Below, in pieces: positions 1-5,624 of a DNA stretch of 6,522 nucleotides. Position 1 is the first letter of the stretch, and each line of letters starts with the position of its first letter. The position numbers and the translations under genes are program-made. The notes beneath the pieces were generated by a model. The model was not told the origin of the DNA, made no database searches, and worked only from the letters and a program-made list of their open reading frames with translations. Origin of the DNA: an uncultured Pseudomonadota bacterium (GTDB lineage Bacteria; Pseudomonadota; Alphaproteobacteria; Rs-D84); assembly GCA_902776515.1 (NCBI GenBank), contig CACYQE010000044.1, positions 1-6,522 of the forward strand. The letters run 5' to 3'.

Positions 1-14
1 CCACTTTTCTTCTT

Positions 15-147
15 CGTCATACCAGCGTATCGGGCTCCGCAAAAATTGAAAATTTTTGTGGGTGATTTCGGCCGGTATCTCTGCATTACCGCCTGAGACT
101 AATCCGTAACAAAGTCTGACGAGATCCCGATTTTCATCGGGATGACG
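15..147. repeat. Candidate palindromic intergenic repeat element
   Basis: The segment is bounded by CGTCAT at 15-20 and its inverse ATGACG at 142-147; the next few bases of the two ends also partly match. Inside are several small palindromes: ATCCCGAT/ATCGGGAT at 124-131 and 136-143 with loop TTTC; CAAAAATT/AATTTTTG at 40-47 and 51-58 with loop GAA; AGACT/AGTCT at 96-100 and 113-117; and ATACCAGC against GCCGGTAT (19-26, 71-78) with one wobble. It lies just past the rpsK terminator. This architecture resembles the short dispersed palindromic elements found between genes in many alphaproteobacterial genomes. Only one copy is visible here, so the repeat call is inference. One minus-strand frame is open through the whole element and off the window edge, but it has no ribosome binding site. 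Confidence 0.45.
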
Positions 148-167
148 ACTCACTAACCACAAGCCAC

Positions 168-201
168 AAAAAAACACCGTCCGAATTGGACGGTGTTTTT
201 A
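168..201 (-). terminator. Intrinsic terminator of rpsK
   Basis: A perfect stem CACCGTCC (175-182) / GGACGGTG (188-195) with a five-base loop is extended by A:T pairs to about 13 bp (170-182 with 188-200). Read on the minus strand it is followed by seven T residues (complement of 168-174). It begins one base after the TAA of rpsK, so it should end the transcript directly after S11. The A-run on the other side could give some activity in the opposite direction as well. Confidence 0.9.
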
Positions 202-585
202 TTAAACACGACGCACTTTCTTTGGACGGCATCCATTGTGTGGAATACGTGTTGTATCGGTAATGCTTTGAACAATCAAACCCGCATTAGCCAAACCACG
301 AACAGCTGCTTCACGTCCCTGACCGATACCACGCATCAAAACGTCAACTGTCTTCATTCCCATTTCTGCAACTTTCTTGCCTACTGAATCTGCAACAACT
401 GTCGCCGCATACGGTGTAGATTTCTTTGCACCCTTAAAATTGTTTGCCCCAGCGGTTGCCCATGCCAAAACAGCACCAGACTGGTCTGTGATTGTAATAC
501 GTGTATTATTATTTGTTGCGACAACATGTGCGATGCCATGTGATACTTTTTTTACAACTTTCTTTTTAGATTTTGTAACTGCCAT
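202..585 (-). CDS. rpsK: 30S ribosomal protein S11
   Basis: This gene encodes S11, a platform protein of the small subunit that contacts 16S rRNA near the mRNA exit path and the E site. The 127-residue product is close to the family length. Recognisable segments are the basic N-terminus with VSHGIAHVVAT (14-24), NNTRITITD (26-34), ATAGANNFKGAKKSTPYAA (43-61) and the C-terminal IPHNGCRP block (114-121); its Asn117-Gly118 matches the Asn-Gly that becomes isoaspartate in E. coli S11. The usual GPGPGRE or GPGSGRE loop reads GIGQGRE (86-92), an unusual change. ATG at 583-585 is preceded by AGAGG about eight bases upstream. The gene lies 58 bases after rpsM. A terminator follows at once, so rpoA and rplQ, normal partners downstream, are absent from this transcript. 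Confidence 0.98.
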   Translation of the reverse strand: MAVTKSKKKVVKKVSHGIAHVVATNNNTRITITDQSGAVLAWATAGANNFKGAKKSTPYAATVVADSVGKKVAEMGMKTVDVLMRGIGQGREAAVRGLANAGLIVQSITDTTRIPHNGCRPKKVRRV

Positions 586-609
586 TTTTTTTCCTCTTAG
601 ATGTCTTCA

Positions 610-627
610 ATTAACTATCGTGTTAAT
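610..627 (-). other. Small stem-loop in the rpsM-rpsK spacer
   Basis: ATTAAC (610-615) pairs with GTTAAT (622-627) around a six-base loop, in the 58-base spacer upstream of the rpsK ribosome binding site. The stem is A/T-rich and weak. No T-run follows, so it is not a terminator. It might act in mRNA stability, or mean nothing. Confidence 0.35.
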
Positions 628-643
628 CTCTACCCAATGTTAA

Positions 644-1021
644 TTATTTACCCTTGACCGCCGAGCCCGCGACAACAACACGTTTGCCCTTACGAGTTCT
701 GGCATTTGTTTGAGTCCGTTGACCACGAACCGGCAAACGATTACGATGACGAATACCACGGTAAGTTTTCAAATCTTGTAAACGTTTGATGTTCATTGCA
801 ACTTCACGGCGAACGTCACCTTCGACCTTGAAGTTTTCTTCGATATATTTCGAAATTCTAACAACATCCTCGTCAGTCAAATCTTTTGCACGCAAACCGT
901 CTTTCAGTTTCAAATCACGACAAATCTGGGCAGATTTTGCCGGACCAATACCATGAATATAACGCAGTGCGATTTCAATACGTTTTTCTGTCGGAATGTT
1001 AACACCTGCTATACGAGCCAT
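644..1021 (-). CDS. rpsM: 30S ribosomal protein S13
   Basis: S13 sits on the head of the small subunit, contacts the P-site tRNA through its basic tail and forms intersubunit bridges with L5 and 23S rRNA. The product has 125 residues, a little longer than the 118 of E. coli. It starts with MARIAGVNIP (1-10), continues with YIHGIGPAKS (21-30, helix-hairpin-helix), VEGDVRREV (67-75) and YRGIRHRNRLPVRGQRT (87-103), and ends with TNARTRKGKR (105-114) plus a short basic extension. ATG at 1019-1021 has AGGA nine bases upstream. The gene is separated from secY by 166 bases holding a promoter and a leader stem-loop, so it probably heads a short rpsM-rpsK unit while also receiving read-through from secY. 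In E. coli the alpha operon is repressed by S4 at the rpsM leader; whether that applies here cannot be seen. Confidence 0.98.
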   Translation of the reverse strand: MARIAGVNIPTEKRIEIALRYIHGIGPAKSAQICRDLKLKDGLRAKDLTDEDVVRISKYIEENFKVEGDVRREVAMNIKRLQDLKTYRGIRHRNRLPVRGQRTQTNARTRKGKRVVVAGSAVKGK

Positions 1022-1046
1022 TTTTCTTTTTCCTTTTTATTTATTC

Positions 1047-1074
1047 TGTGACCCCGACACCCTGTCCTGTCACA
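1047..1074 (-). promoter_or_regulatory. Stem-loop in the rpsM leader
   Basis: TGTGAC (1047-1052) pairs with GTCACA (1069-1074); inside, GACA (1056-1059) pairs with TGTC (1063-1066) around a three-base loop, leaving a small internal loop. It lies between the predicted rpsM start of transcription (about 1128) and the rpsM ribosome binding site (about 1031-1034). No T-run follows, so it is not a terminator. The position suits a leader regulatory element for S13/S11 synthesis, but the role is inference. Confidence 0.45.
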
Positions 1075-1134
1075 ATTACCGCCCCAGGTTCCCGAAAAAA
1101 ATCCGAACACCCAAGACGTTACTTTTGCCACATA

Positions 1135-1162
1135 ATTCTATATAAATTATCGCAAAAGTCAA
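1135..1162 (-). promoter_or_regulatory. Sigma-70-type promoter for rpsM-rpsK
   Basis: On the minus strand TTGACT (complement of 1157-1162) matches five of six bases of the -35 consensus, and TAGAAT (complement of 1135-1140) matches five of six of the -10, with a 16-base A/T-rich spacer. Transcription would start near 1128 and give a leader of about 107 bases before the rpsM ATG. The promoter is centred in an inverted repeat, ACTTTTGC at 1121-1128 and GCAAAAGT at 1152-1159, with an inner ATAATT/AATTAT pair (1132-1137, 1145-1150), which could form an operator. It lies in the long gap between secY and rpsM. Confidence 0.65.
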
Positions 1163-1187
1163 ACCCTGTTTCCCTGTAACTAATTAC

Positions 1188-2507
1188 TTAGCCACGGAAA
1201 CGTCCTTTCTTTGCGGCGTTGGCCATAACACCACTGTATTGTTTTGCAACCAGATAAGATTGAACCTGGTTCATTGTATCCAATACAACACCCGCAACGA
1301 TTAAAACACTGGTTCCACCAATTACCAACGGTAAACCAAAATGTGTATTCAGTATGATTGGCACAACACAAACCACAACCAAATACAAAACACCAATTGC
1401 TGTTATCCGTGAAACCACCGAATCCAAAAAGTGCACCGTCTGTTCACCCGGACGAACACCCGGAATGTAACCACCCGCATTACGCAGATTGTTACCTGTT
1501 TCTTCGGAATTGAAAACAACAGCCGTTTGAAAATATGCAAAGAACGCAATCAACAACGTGTATAAAATGATATATGACCACGCACCGTATGTGAAAAAGC
1601 CCATGATATTTTGCACAATCAGATTTTCACTCTGAACGAATCGCTGAACAAATGCCGGCAACATCATAATACTTGATGCAAATACAGGCCCCATAACACC
1701 AGACATATTAACCTTTAACGGTAAATAAGAAGCGTTTGTATTCATAACACCGTTCGCCATAACCTGACGCGGATACAAAATTTGGACACGGCGTTGTGCC
1801 TGTTCAAAGAATGCAATCAATGCGACAATACCAACGACAAAGCCCACAACCAATGCAATCATTGCCGGTGACATTTGACCAACCGACCCCAAAGAAACCA
1901 ATTTTGCGATACCGCCAGGAACCTGGGCAATAATACCAGCGAAAATCAATAACGATGCACCCTGGCCTATGCCACGTGCCGTAATCTGTTCCGCCAACCA
2001 CATAACAAAAACAGTTCCACCAACCAACGCGATTATTGCAGACAATTCAAATGAAAATCCAGGATTCACAACCGCACGAATACCATTAACAGGTGCCATC
2101 GATTCCAAACCACGAACAACGGCCCAACCCTGAACAACCGCCAAAACAACCGCCAAATAACGTGTATATTGGTTGATTTTTATACGACCCGATTCACCCT
2201 CTTTACGCAAATCATTAAGTGATTTACTGGTTGCGGTCAACAATTGCAACACGATAGATGCCGAAATGTATGGGAAAATGTTTAATGCCAACACTGACAT
2301 ACGCGACAACGAACCGCCGGTGAACATATCAAACATGCCCATCATACCACTGCCTTCACCACTGAACAAGTGCAACACAGCCGATGCATTAACACCCGGC
2401 AATGGTATGAACGAGCCAATACGGTAAACAATCAACGCACCCAACGTAAACAAAATACGTTTCTGCAAGTCTGTAAGATTCTTGAAAAATTTTGATACGA
2501 ATTTCAT
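1188..2507 (-). CDS. secY: Preprotein translocase channel subunit SecY
   Basis: SecY forms the protein-conducting channel of the inner membrane with SecE and SecG and receives substrates from SecA or directly from the ribosome. The product has 439 residues, close to the 443 of E. coli. About ten hydrophobic segments can be seen, roughly at 18-38, 72-92, 115-135, 150-172, 180-203, 213-235, 268-290, 308-332, 364-386 and 392-412. Family signatures include RIGSFIPLPGV (29-39), the plug region MFDMFTGGSLSRMSVLAL (58-75), FPYISASIVLQLL (78-90), EGESGRIKINQYTRY (103-117), the MWLAEQITARGIGQG stretch (169-183), YLPLKVNMSGV (261-271) and the cytoplasmic loop PGVRPGEQT (349-357) that engages SecA and ribosome. 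ATG at 2505-2507 is 32 bases after rplO, with only a weak AGAGAG ribosome binding site. The usual neighbour adk does not follow. Confidence 0.98.
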   Translation of the reverse strand: MKFVSKFFKNLTDLQKRILFTLGALIVYRIGSFIPLPGVNASAVLHLFSGEGSGMMGMFDMFTGGSLSRMSVLALNIFPYISASIVLQLLTATSKSLNDLRKEGESGRIKINQYTRYLAVVLAVVQGWAVVRGLESMAPVNGIRAVVNPGFSFELSAIIALVGGTVFVMWLAEQITARGIGQGASLLIFAGIIAQVPGGIAKLVSLGSVGQMSPAMIALVVGFVVGIVALIAFFEQAQRRVQILYPRQVMANGVMNTNASYLPLKVNMSGVMGPVFASSIMMLPAFVQRFVQSENLIVQNIMGFFTYGAWSYIILYTLLIAFFAYFQTAVVFNSEETGNNLRNAGGYIPGVRPGEQTVHFLDSVVSRITAIGVLYLVVVCVVPIILNTHFGLPLVIGGTSVLIVAGVVLDTMNQVQSYLVAKQYSGVMANAAKKGRFRG

Positions 2508-2539
2508 GCGTTAATCTCTCTGTACATTAAACCCAAAAA

Positions 2540-2998
2540 TTATTTTGCCTTGATAGAACCACCGGCTTTGACAATGGCTTCTTCGGCCGCCTTGGACCAC
2601 TTATCAGCAATAACTTTGACAGCAGATTTTATTTCGCCCTTGGCCAAAACTTTCAACCCAGACAAACGGCGATTGATAATTTTTGCATTCAACAACGAAT
2701 CGATTGTTATTTCCTTTTTGGCATCAATTTTGCCAGATTTAATGAATTTTTCAATATCACCCAAATTGATTGTTACATAATCTTTTGCAAATGGATTTGT
2801 AAAACCATATTTTGGAAAGCGACGCAAAATAGGCATCTGACCACCTTGGAAAGTAGCCTGTTTACGTGAACCAGCACGTGCTTTCTGACCCTTGTTACCA
2901 CGACCAGATGTCTTACCATAACCCGATGCCATACCACGACCAACACGCTTAACATCACGACGTGCACCAAAATTATCCATCAAAGCATTTAATTTCAT
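2540..2998 (-). CDS. rplO: 50S ribosomal protein L15
   Basis: L15 is a late-assembling protein of the large subunit whose extended basic N-terminus threads through 23S rRNA. The product has 152 residues, normal for the family. The N-terminal part carries RVGRGMASGYGKTSGRGNKG (18-37), then FQGGQMPILRRFPKYGF (50-66), both diagnostic. The C-terminal globular part ends in a lysine-rich tail. The ATG at 2996-2998 has the strong binding site AGGAG six bases upstream, one of the best in the window. It follows rpmD after 74 bases, a spacer that holds two stem-loops, and precedes secY, the standard spc order. Confidence 0.98.
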   Translation of the reverse strand: MKLNALMDNFGARRDVKRVGRGMASGYGKTSGRGNKGQKARAGSRKQATFQGGQMPILRRFPKYGFTNPFAKDYVTINLGDIEKFIKSGKIDAKKEITIDSLLNAKIINRRLSGLKVLAKGEIKSAVKVIADKWSKAAEEAIVKAGGSIKAK

Positions 2999-3011
2999 TT
3001 TTTTCTCCTGT

Positions 3012-3055
3012 GAACTCTATATAGTTCTGTTTCGCATGCGGACAAGTGTCCGCAT
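3012..3055 (-). promoter_or_regulatory. Tandem stem-loops in the rpmD-rplO spacer
   Basis: Two hairpins lie side by side. ATGCGGAC (3036-3043) pairs perfectly with GTCCGCAT (3048-3055) around a four-base loop. GAACT (3012-3016) pairs with AGTTC (3023-3027) around CTATAT. The second ends just before the AGGAG of rplO (3005-3009). There is no T-run after either, so termination is unlikely. They may mark an mRNA processing or stability site or tune rplO translation; this role is inference. Confidence 0.5.
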
Positions 3056-3072
3056 ACTCGGTTTAATAAATT

Positions 3073-3255
3073 TTATTTTTCAACAACTTCTACTAAGTGT
3101 GAAACTTTTGCAACCATGCCACGAATCGAAGCATTGTCATCTAATTCGGCCGATTTACCAATACGACCCAAGCCCAAAGCCGCCAATGTACGGCGTTGTG
3201 TTTCCGGACGACCGATAACGCTTTTGATTTGTTTTACAATTATTTTTTTTGCCAT
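3073..3255 (-). CDS. rpmD: 50S ribosomal protein L30
   Basis: L30 is a small protein on the surface of the large subunit that contacts 23S rRNA. The product has 60 residues, the family norm. It shows the short-form L30 pattern: MAKKIIVKQIKSVIGRPETQ (1-20), TLAALGLGRIGKS (23-35) and IRGMVAKVSHLVEV (44-57). The frame also has a GTG at 3262-3264 that would add three residues, but that GTG is part of the AAGGTG ribosome binding site; the ATG at 3253-3255 then has six-base spacing and gives the family-typical MAKK start, so it was chosen. It begins 16 bases after rpsE. Confidence 0.96.
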   Translation of the reverse strand: MAKKIIVKQIKSVIGRPETQRRTLAALGLGRIGKSAELDDNASIRGMVAKVSHLVEVVEK

Positions 3256-3271
3256 AACAATCACCTTTTAA

Positions 3272-3829
3272 TTATTTGTCTTCCGATGCTGCTTCTTCAA
3301 GTTTCTTGCCATCACGACCAGCAACGATTTCCGCAACAGTTTTACCACGACGTGCCGCAACAGTCTTTGGTGAATTCATTTTTGCAAAAGCCAAAAACGC
3401 TGCACGAATCATATTGTTTGGATTGTTTGCACCCTGGGATTTAACAACGATATCTTGAACGCCCAAGCAATCAAACACTGCACGCAACGCACCACCTGCG
3501 ATGATACCAGTACCAGGAACCGCACTGCGTAAAACCAATTTACTTGCACCATACTTTGCAGAAATATCGTGATGCAACGTGCGACCTTCTTTCAAAGGAA
3601 CGCGTATCATTTTTGCCTTGGCTGCTTTGGTTGCTTTCTGCACAGCTGCTTGAACTTCCAAGGCTTTACCTTTACCAAAACCAACCTTACCCGCTTTGTC
3701 GCCAACAACGACCAAAGCCGAGAAAGACATATTCTTACCGCCTTTAACGGTCTTAGAAACACGATTGACAGAAACAAGTTTATCTACCAAATTATCTGTC
3801 TGTAATTTTTTATCATCAAAACGTGCCAT
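3272..3829 (-). CDS. rpsE: 30S ribosomal protein S5
   Basis: S5 lies at the mRNA entry side of the small subunit and affects decoding accuracy and ribosomal helicase activity. The product has 185 residues against 167 in E. coli. The N-terminal double-stranded-RNA-binding-like domain (about 14-78) includes VNRVSKTVKGG (21-31) and VVGDKAGKVGFGKGKA (41-56). The C-terminal domain has PGTGIIAGGALRAV (105-118), NPNNMIRA (136-143) and MNSPKTVAARRGK (151-163). The extra length is mainly a C-terminal tail rich in Glu, Asp and Lys (171-185). ATG at 3827-3829 has GGAG about seven bases upstream. It is 23 bases after rplR. Confidence 0.98.
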   Translation of the reverse strand: MARFDDKKLQTDNLVDKLVSVNRVSKTVKGGKNMSFSALVVVGDKAGKVGFGKGKALEVQAAVQKATKAAKAKMIRVPLKEGRTLHHDISAKYGASKLVLRSAVPGTGIIAGGALRAVFDCLGVQDIVVKSQGANNPNNMIRAAFLAFAKMNSPKTVAARRGKTVAEIVAGRDGKKLEEAASEDK

Positions 3830-3852
3830 TATATAACTCCGTAATTATATGA

Positions 3853-4209
3853 TTAAATTCTAACGCCACCTGCACGAATCGCTTCGCACAATGCTTTTAC
3901 ACGACCATGATAACGATAGCCACCACGATCAAAATAGCAATTGTCAGCAATTTTTGCTTTTATCGCACGTTCTGCGAATGCCTTGCCAACTAATTCAGCC
4001 CCTGCAATATTCCAACCTTTGCCCTTGAAGCCTTTTTCTTTGGACGAAGCCGCACAAATTGTGTGTCCACGTTCATCGTCAATAGCCTGGATTTCGATAT
4101 GCCGTCCAGAACGGAAAACCGACAAACGAATTTTATCAAGGTTTACGCTCTTTAACGCAACACGTGTTGCCAGTGTGCGTCTTTCTTTTGTAGATAAATG
4201 TTTTAACAT
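3853..4209 (-). CDS. rplR: 50S ribosomal protein L18
   Basis: L18 binds 5S rRNA and, together with L5, places it in the central protuberance of the large subunit. The product has 118 residues, as usual. It has the basic N-terminal stretch, RLSVFRSGRHIEIQAIDDE (28-46), a loop rich in Lys and Gly (57-65) and the diagnostic C-terminal FDRGGYRYHGRVKAL (93-107). ATG at 4207-4209 is preceded by AAGGA with six-base spacing. It follows rplF after 44 bases, a spacer containing a small stem-loop also seen upstream of rplE. Confidence 0.98.
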   Translation of the reverse strand: MLKHLSTKERRTLATRVALKSVNLDKIRLSVFRSGRHIEIQAIDDERGHTICAASSKEKGFKGKGWNIAGAELVGKAFAERAIKAKIADNCYFDRGGYRYHGRVKALCEAIRAGGVRI

Positions 4210-4229
4210 TTTTTTTCCTTTTTTCCAAT

Positions 4230-4245
4230 CCCCGTAACAGCGGAG
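4230..4245 (-). other. Stem-loop with CUGUUA loop upstream of rplR
   Basis: In minus-strand RNA this reads CUCCG, loop CUGUUA, CGGGG: a five-pair stem with one G:U wobble. The same loop with a different but paired stem occurs upstream of rplE at 6187-6202. The two share the 13 bases CCCGTAACAGCGG on the plus strand (4231-4243, 6188-6200). It lies in the spacer between rplF and rplR. Its role is unknown. Confidence 0.4.
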
Positions 4246-4253
4246 ACTATTGA

Positions 4254-4805
4254 TTATTTCTTTTTACCTTCTTTGCGGCGGATATTTTCACCCTTATAGA
4301 AGATACCTTTACCCTTGTACGGATCAGCTTTGCGAATCTTGTGAATTTTATCAGCGAACAAACCGACCAAACATTTATCGATACCACTTACGGTAAATTC
4401 TGTTGGTGTTTCACCCATTGTAACACTCAAGCCAGCCGGTATTTCCATAACGACATCATGTGAAAAGCCCACAACCAATGTCAATTTGTTACCCGCAACA
4501 GATGCCTTGTAACCAACACCTTTCATATACATAGGTTTAGAAAAACCATGTGTAACACCTTCGACAGCATTACGAATGTTGCGTGTCATTGTTCCCCACA
4601 TTGCACGTGAAGCCTTATCTTCGGCATCTTTCGGTGTAACGGATACATGACCATCTTCTATTTTGACATCAACCAAAGAAGAATTTCTTGTATCCAACGA
4701 AACTTTCAATTCACCCTTTGGGCCTTTGACAACCAATTCTTCGCCAACGACGGACACTGTCACGCCATCGCTTAATTTAACTGGATATTTTCCTGCACGA
4801 GACAT
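4254..4805 (-). CDS. rplF: 50S ribosomal protein L6
   Basis: L6 binds 23S rRNA near the factor-binding site and the sarcin-ricin loop. The product has 183 residues, near the E. coli length of 177. The two similar L6 domains cover about 11-82 and 90-165. Visible signatures are the KGPKGEL turn (27-33), KGVGYKA (95-101), GFSH (113-116) and RKADPYKGKGI (158-168). The GIDKCLVGLFAD segment (141-152) has Cys and Leu where E. coli L6 has Gln (ADKQVIGQ). The same frame is open 18 codons further upstream to 4859, but that start overlaps rpsH by 35 bases. The ATG at 4803-4805 has AAGGA seven bases upstream and gives MSRAGKYPV, so it was chosen. It is 19 bases after rpsH. Confidence 0.97.
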   Translation of the reverse strand: MSRAGKYPVKLSDGVTVSVVGEELVVKGPKGELKVSLDTRNSSLVDVKIEDGHVSVTPKDAEDKASRAMWGTMTRNIRNAVEGVTHGFSKPMYMKGVGYKASVAGNKLTLVVGFSHDVVMEIPAGLSVTMGETPTEFTVSGIDKCLVGLFADKIHKIRKADPYKGKGIFYKGENIRRKEGKKK

Positions 4806-4824
4806 AATTACATCCTTATTTCTA

Positions 4825-5223
4825 TTAGATAACTTTGCACAACACTTCGCCGCCGACATTCATCAAACGTGCTTTGTGATCTGTCATAACACCATGAGGC
4901 GTGGAAACAATCGCAACGCCCAAACCATTTAAAACCCTTGGCATTTTGGCACAGCCGGAATAAACACGACGACCAGGTTTAGAAACAACGCTGATATCTT
5001 GAATTGCACCATTGCCACCAACATACTTCAATTTGACAATCAAATTAGAACGGTGTTCATCAATTTCTTCTTTGCGAAAATCTTCGATAAAGCCTTCTTC
5101 TTTCAATACAGACAAAATCGCTGCACGCAATTTACTATTTGGAACCGAGATAAATTCTTTACCCGCATTCTGACCATTGCGAATACGAGTTACCATATCT
5201 CCAACTGGGTGTGATAATGACAT
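4825..5223 (-). CDS. rpsH: 30S ribosomal protein S8
   Basis: S8 is a primary 16S rRNA binder of the small-subunit platform and, in E. coli, the repressor of the spc operon, binding near the rplE start. The product has 132 residues, normal length. It begins MSLSHPVGDMVTRIRNGQNA (1-20), has the VPNSKL turn (27-32) and SKPGRRVYSG (81-90), and ends with the RNA-binding region VSTPHGVMTDHKA (106-118) followed by NVGGEVLCKVI (122-132). ATG at 5221-5223 has the strong site AAGGAG with six-base spacing. The 83-base spacer after rpsN holds a hairpin close to this site. Confidence 0.98.
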   Translation of the reverse strand: MSLSHPVGDMVTRIRNGQNAGKEFISVPNSKLRAAILSVLKEEGFIEDFRKEEIDEHRSNLIVKLKYVGGNGAIQDISVVSKPGRRVYSGCAKMPRVLNGLGVAIVSTPHGVMTDHKARLMNVGGEVLCKVI

Positions 5224-5240
5224 CTTTTACTCCTTGTTAA

Positions 5241-5257
5241 ATGTGGAAAAACCACAT
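5241..5257 (-). other. Hairpin upstream of the rpsH ribosome binding site
   Basis: ATGTGG (5241-5246) pairs perfectly with CCACAT (5252-5257) around five A residues (U in the transcript). It ends five bases before the AAGGAG of rpsH (5230-5235). The loop Ts lie inside the hairpin, not after it, so it is not a terminator. A role in rpsH translation is possible but unproved. Confidence 0.4.
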
Positions 5258-5306
5258 CACTCGTTTCACCAACTGCATTGTCCACAGCTGGCGTTGTTTT
5301 TTTATT

Positions 5307-5609
5307 TTACCAACTGGATTTACGAACACCTGGCAACTTACCTTCAGATGCCTGGGTTCTTACCTGTTGACGACACAAACCAAAGAAACGCGAAAAACCA
5401 CGTGCACGACCAGTGATAGAGCAACGATTGTGCAAACGTGTTGGATTCGCATTACGTGGCAATTTTGCCATTTTCTTCATTGCATCCATACGTTCTTCTG
5501 GGGTTGCATTGCGAGACATCTTTTCTTTCAATGCGGCACGCTTACCCTTATATTTTGCAACTTCTTTTGCACGTCTTTCGTTTTTAAGTATTAATGCTTT
5601 TTTTGCCAT
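5307..5609 (-). CDS. rpsN: 30S ribosomal protein S14
   Basis: S14 belongs to the head of the small subunit and joins late in assembly. The 100-residue product is the long form without a zinc finger: only Cys63 and Cys79 are present and there are no CxxC pairs. Signatures are LPRNANPTRLHNRC (50-63), ITGRARGFSRFFGLCR (65-80) and the C-terminal GKLPGVRKSSW (90-100). This form is usual in proteobacteria, which supports the taxonomic placement. ATG at 5607-5609 has AAAGG about eight bases upstream. It follows rplE after only 15 bases. Confidence 0.98.
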   Translation of the reverse strand: MAKKALILKNERRAKEVAKYKGKRAALKEKMSRNATPEERMDAMKKMAKLPRNANPTRLHNRCSITGRARGFSRFFGLCRQQVRTQASEGKLPGVRKSSW

Positions 5610-5624
5610 ATTTTATACCTTTTA

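Noticed and set aside
1..170. Small minus-strand protein running through the palindromic element
   Set aside because: There is no ribosome binding site at any possible start, the frame runs off the window, and it crosses palindromes; it is better explained by the repeat.
1121..1159. Terminator of secY
   Set aside because: The inverted repeat is followed by AACGTC on the minus strand, not by a T-run, and it contains good promoter boxes; promoter or operator fits better.
1022..1187. rpmJ (L36) between secY and rpsM
   Set aside because: No short basic cysteine-rich frame of about 37-41 codons is present in the spacer.
1188..2507. UGA recoded as tryptophan, as in some reduced alphaproteobacteria
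   Set aside because: Tryptophan positions in SecY and S14 use TGG, and every reading frame is full length under the standard code.
3018..3051. Promoter upstream of rplO (TTGTCC and TATATA, 16-base spacing)
   Set aside because: Each box matches only four of six consensus bases and both fall inside the two hairpins; support is too weak.
3256..3264. GTG start of rpmD three codons upstream
   Set aside because: The GTG is part of the AAGGTG ribosome binding site for the ATG at 3253-3255, which gives the standard MAKK start.
4806..4859. Upstream 18-codon extension of rplF
   Set aside because: It overlaps the end of rpsH, has no family similarity, and the ATG at 4803-4805 has a good binding site and the normal L6 start.
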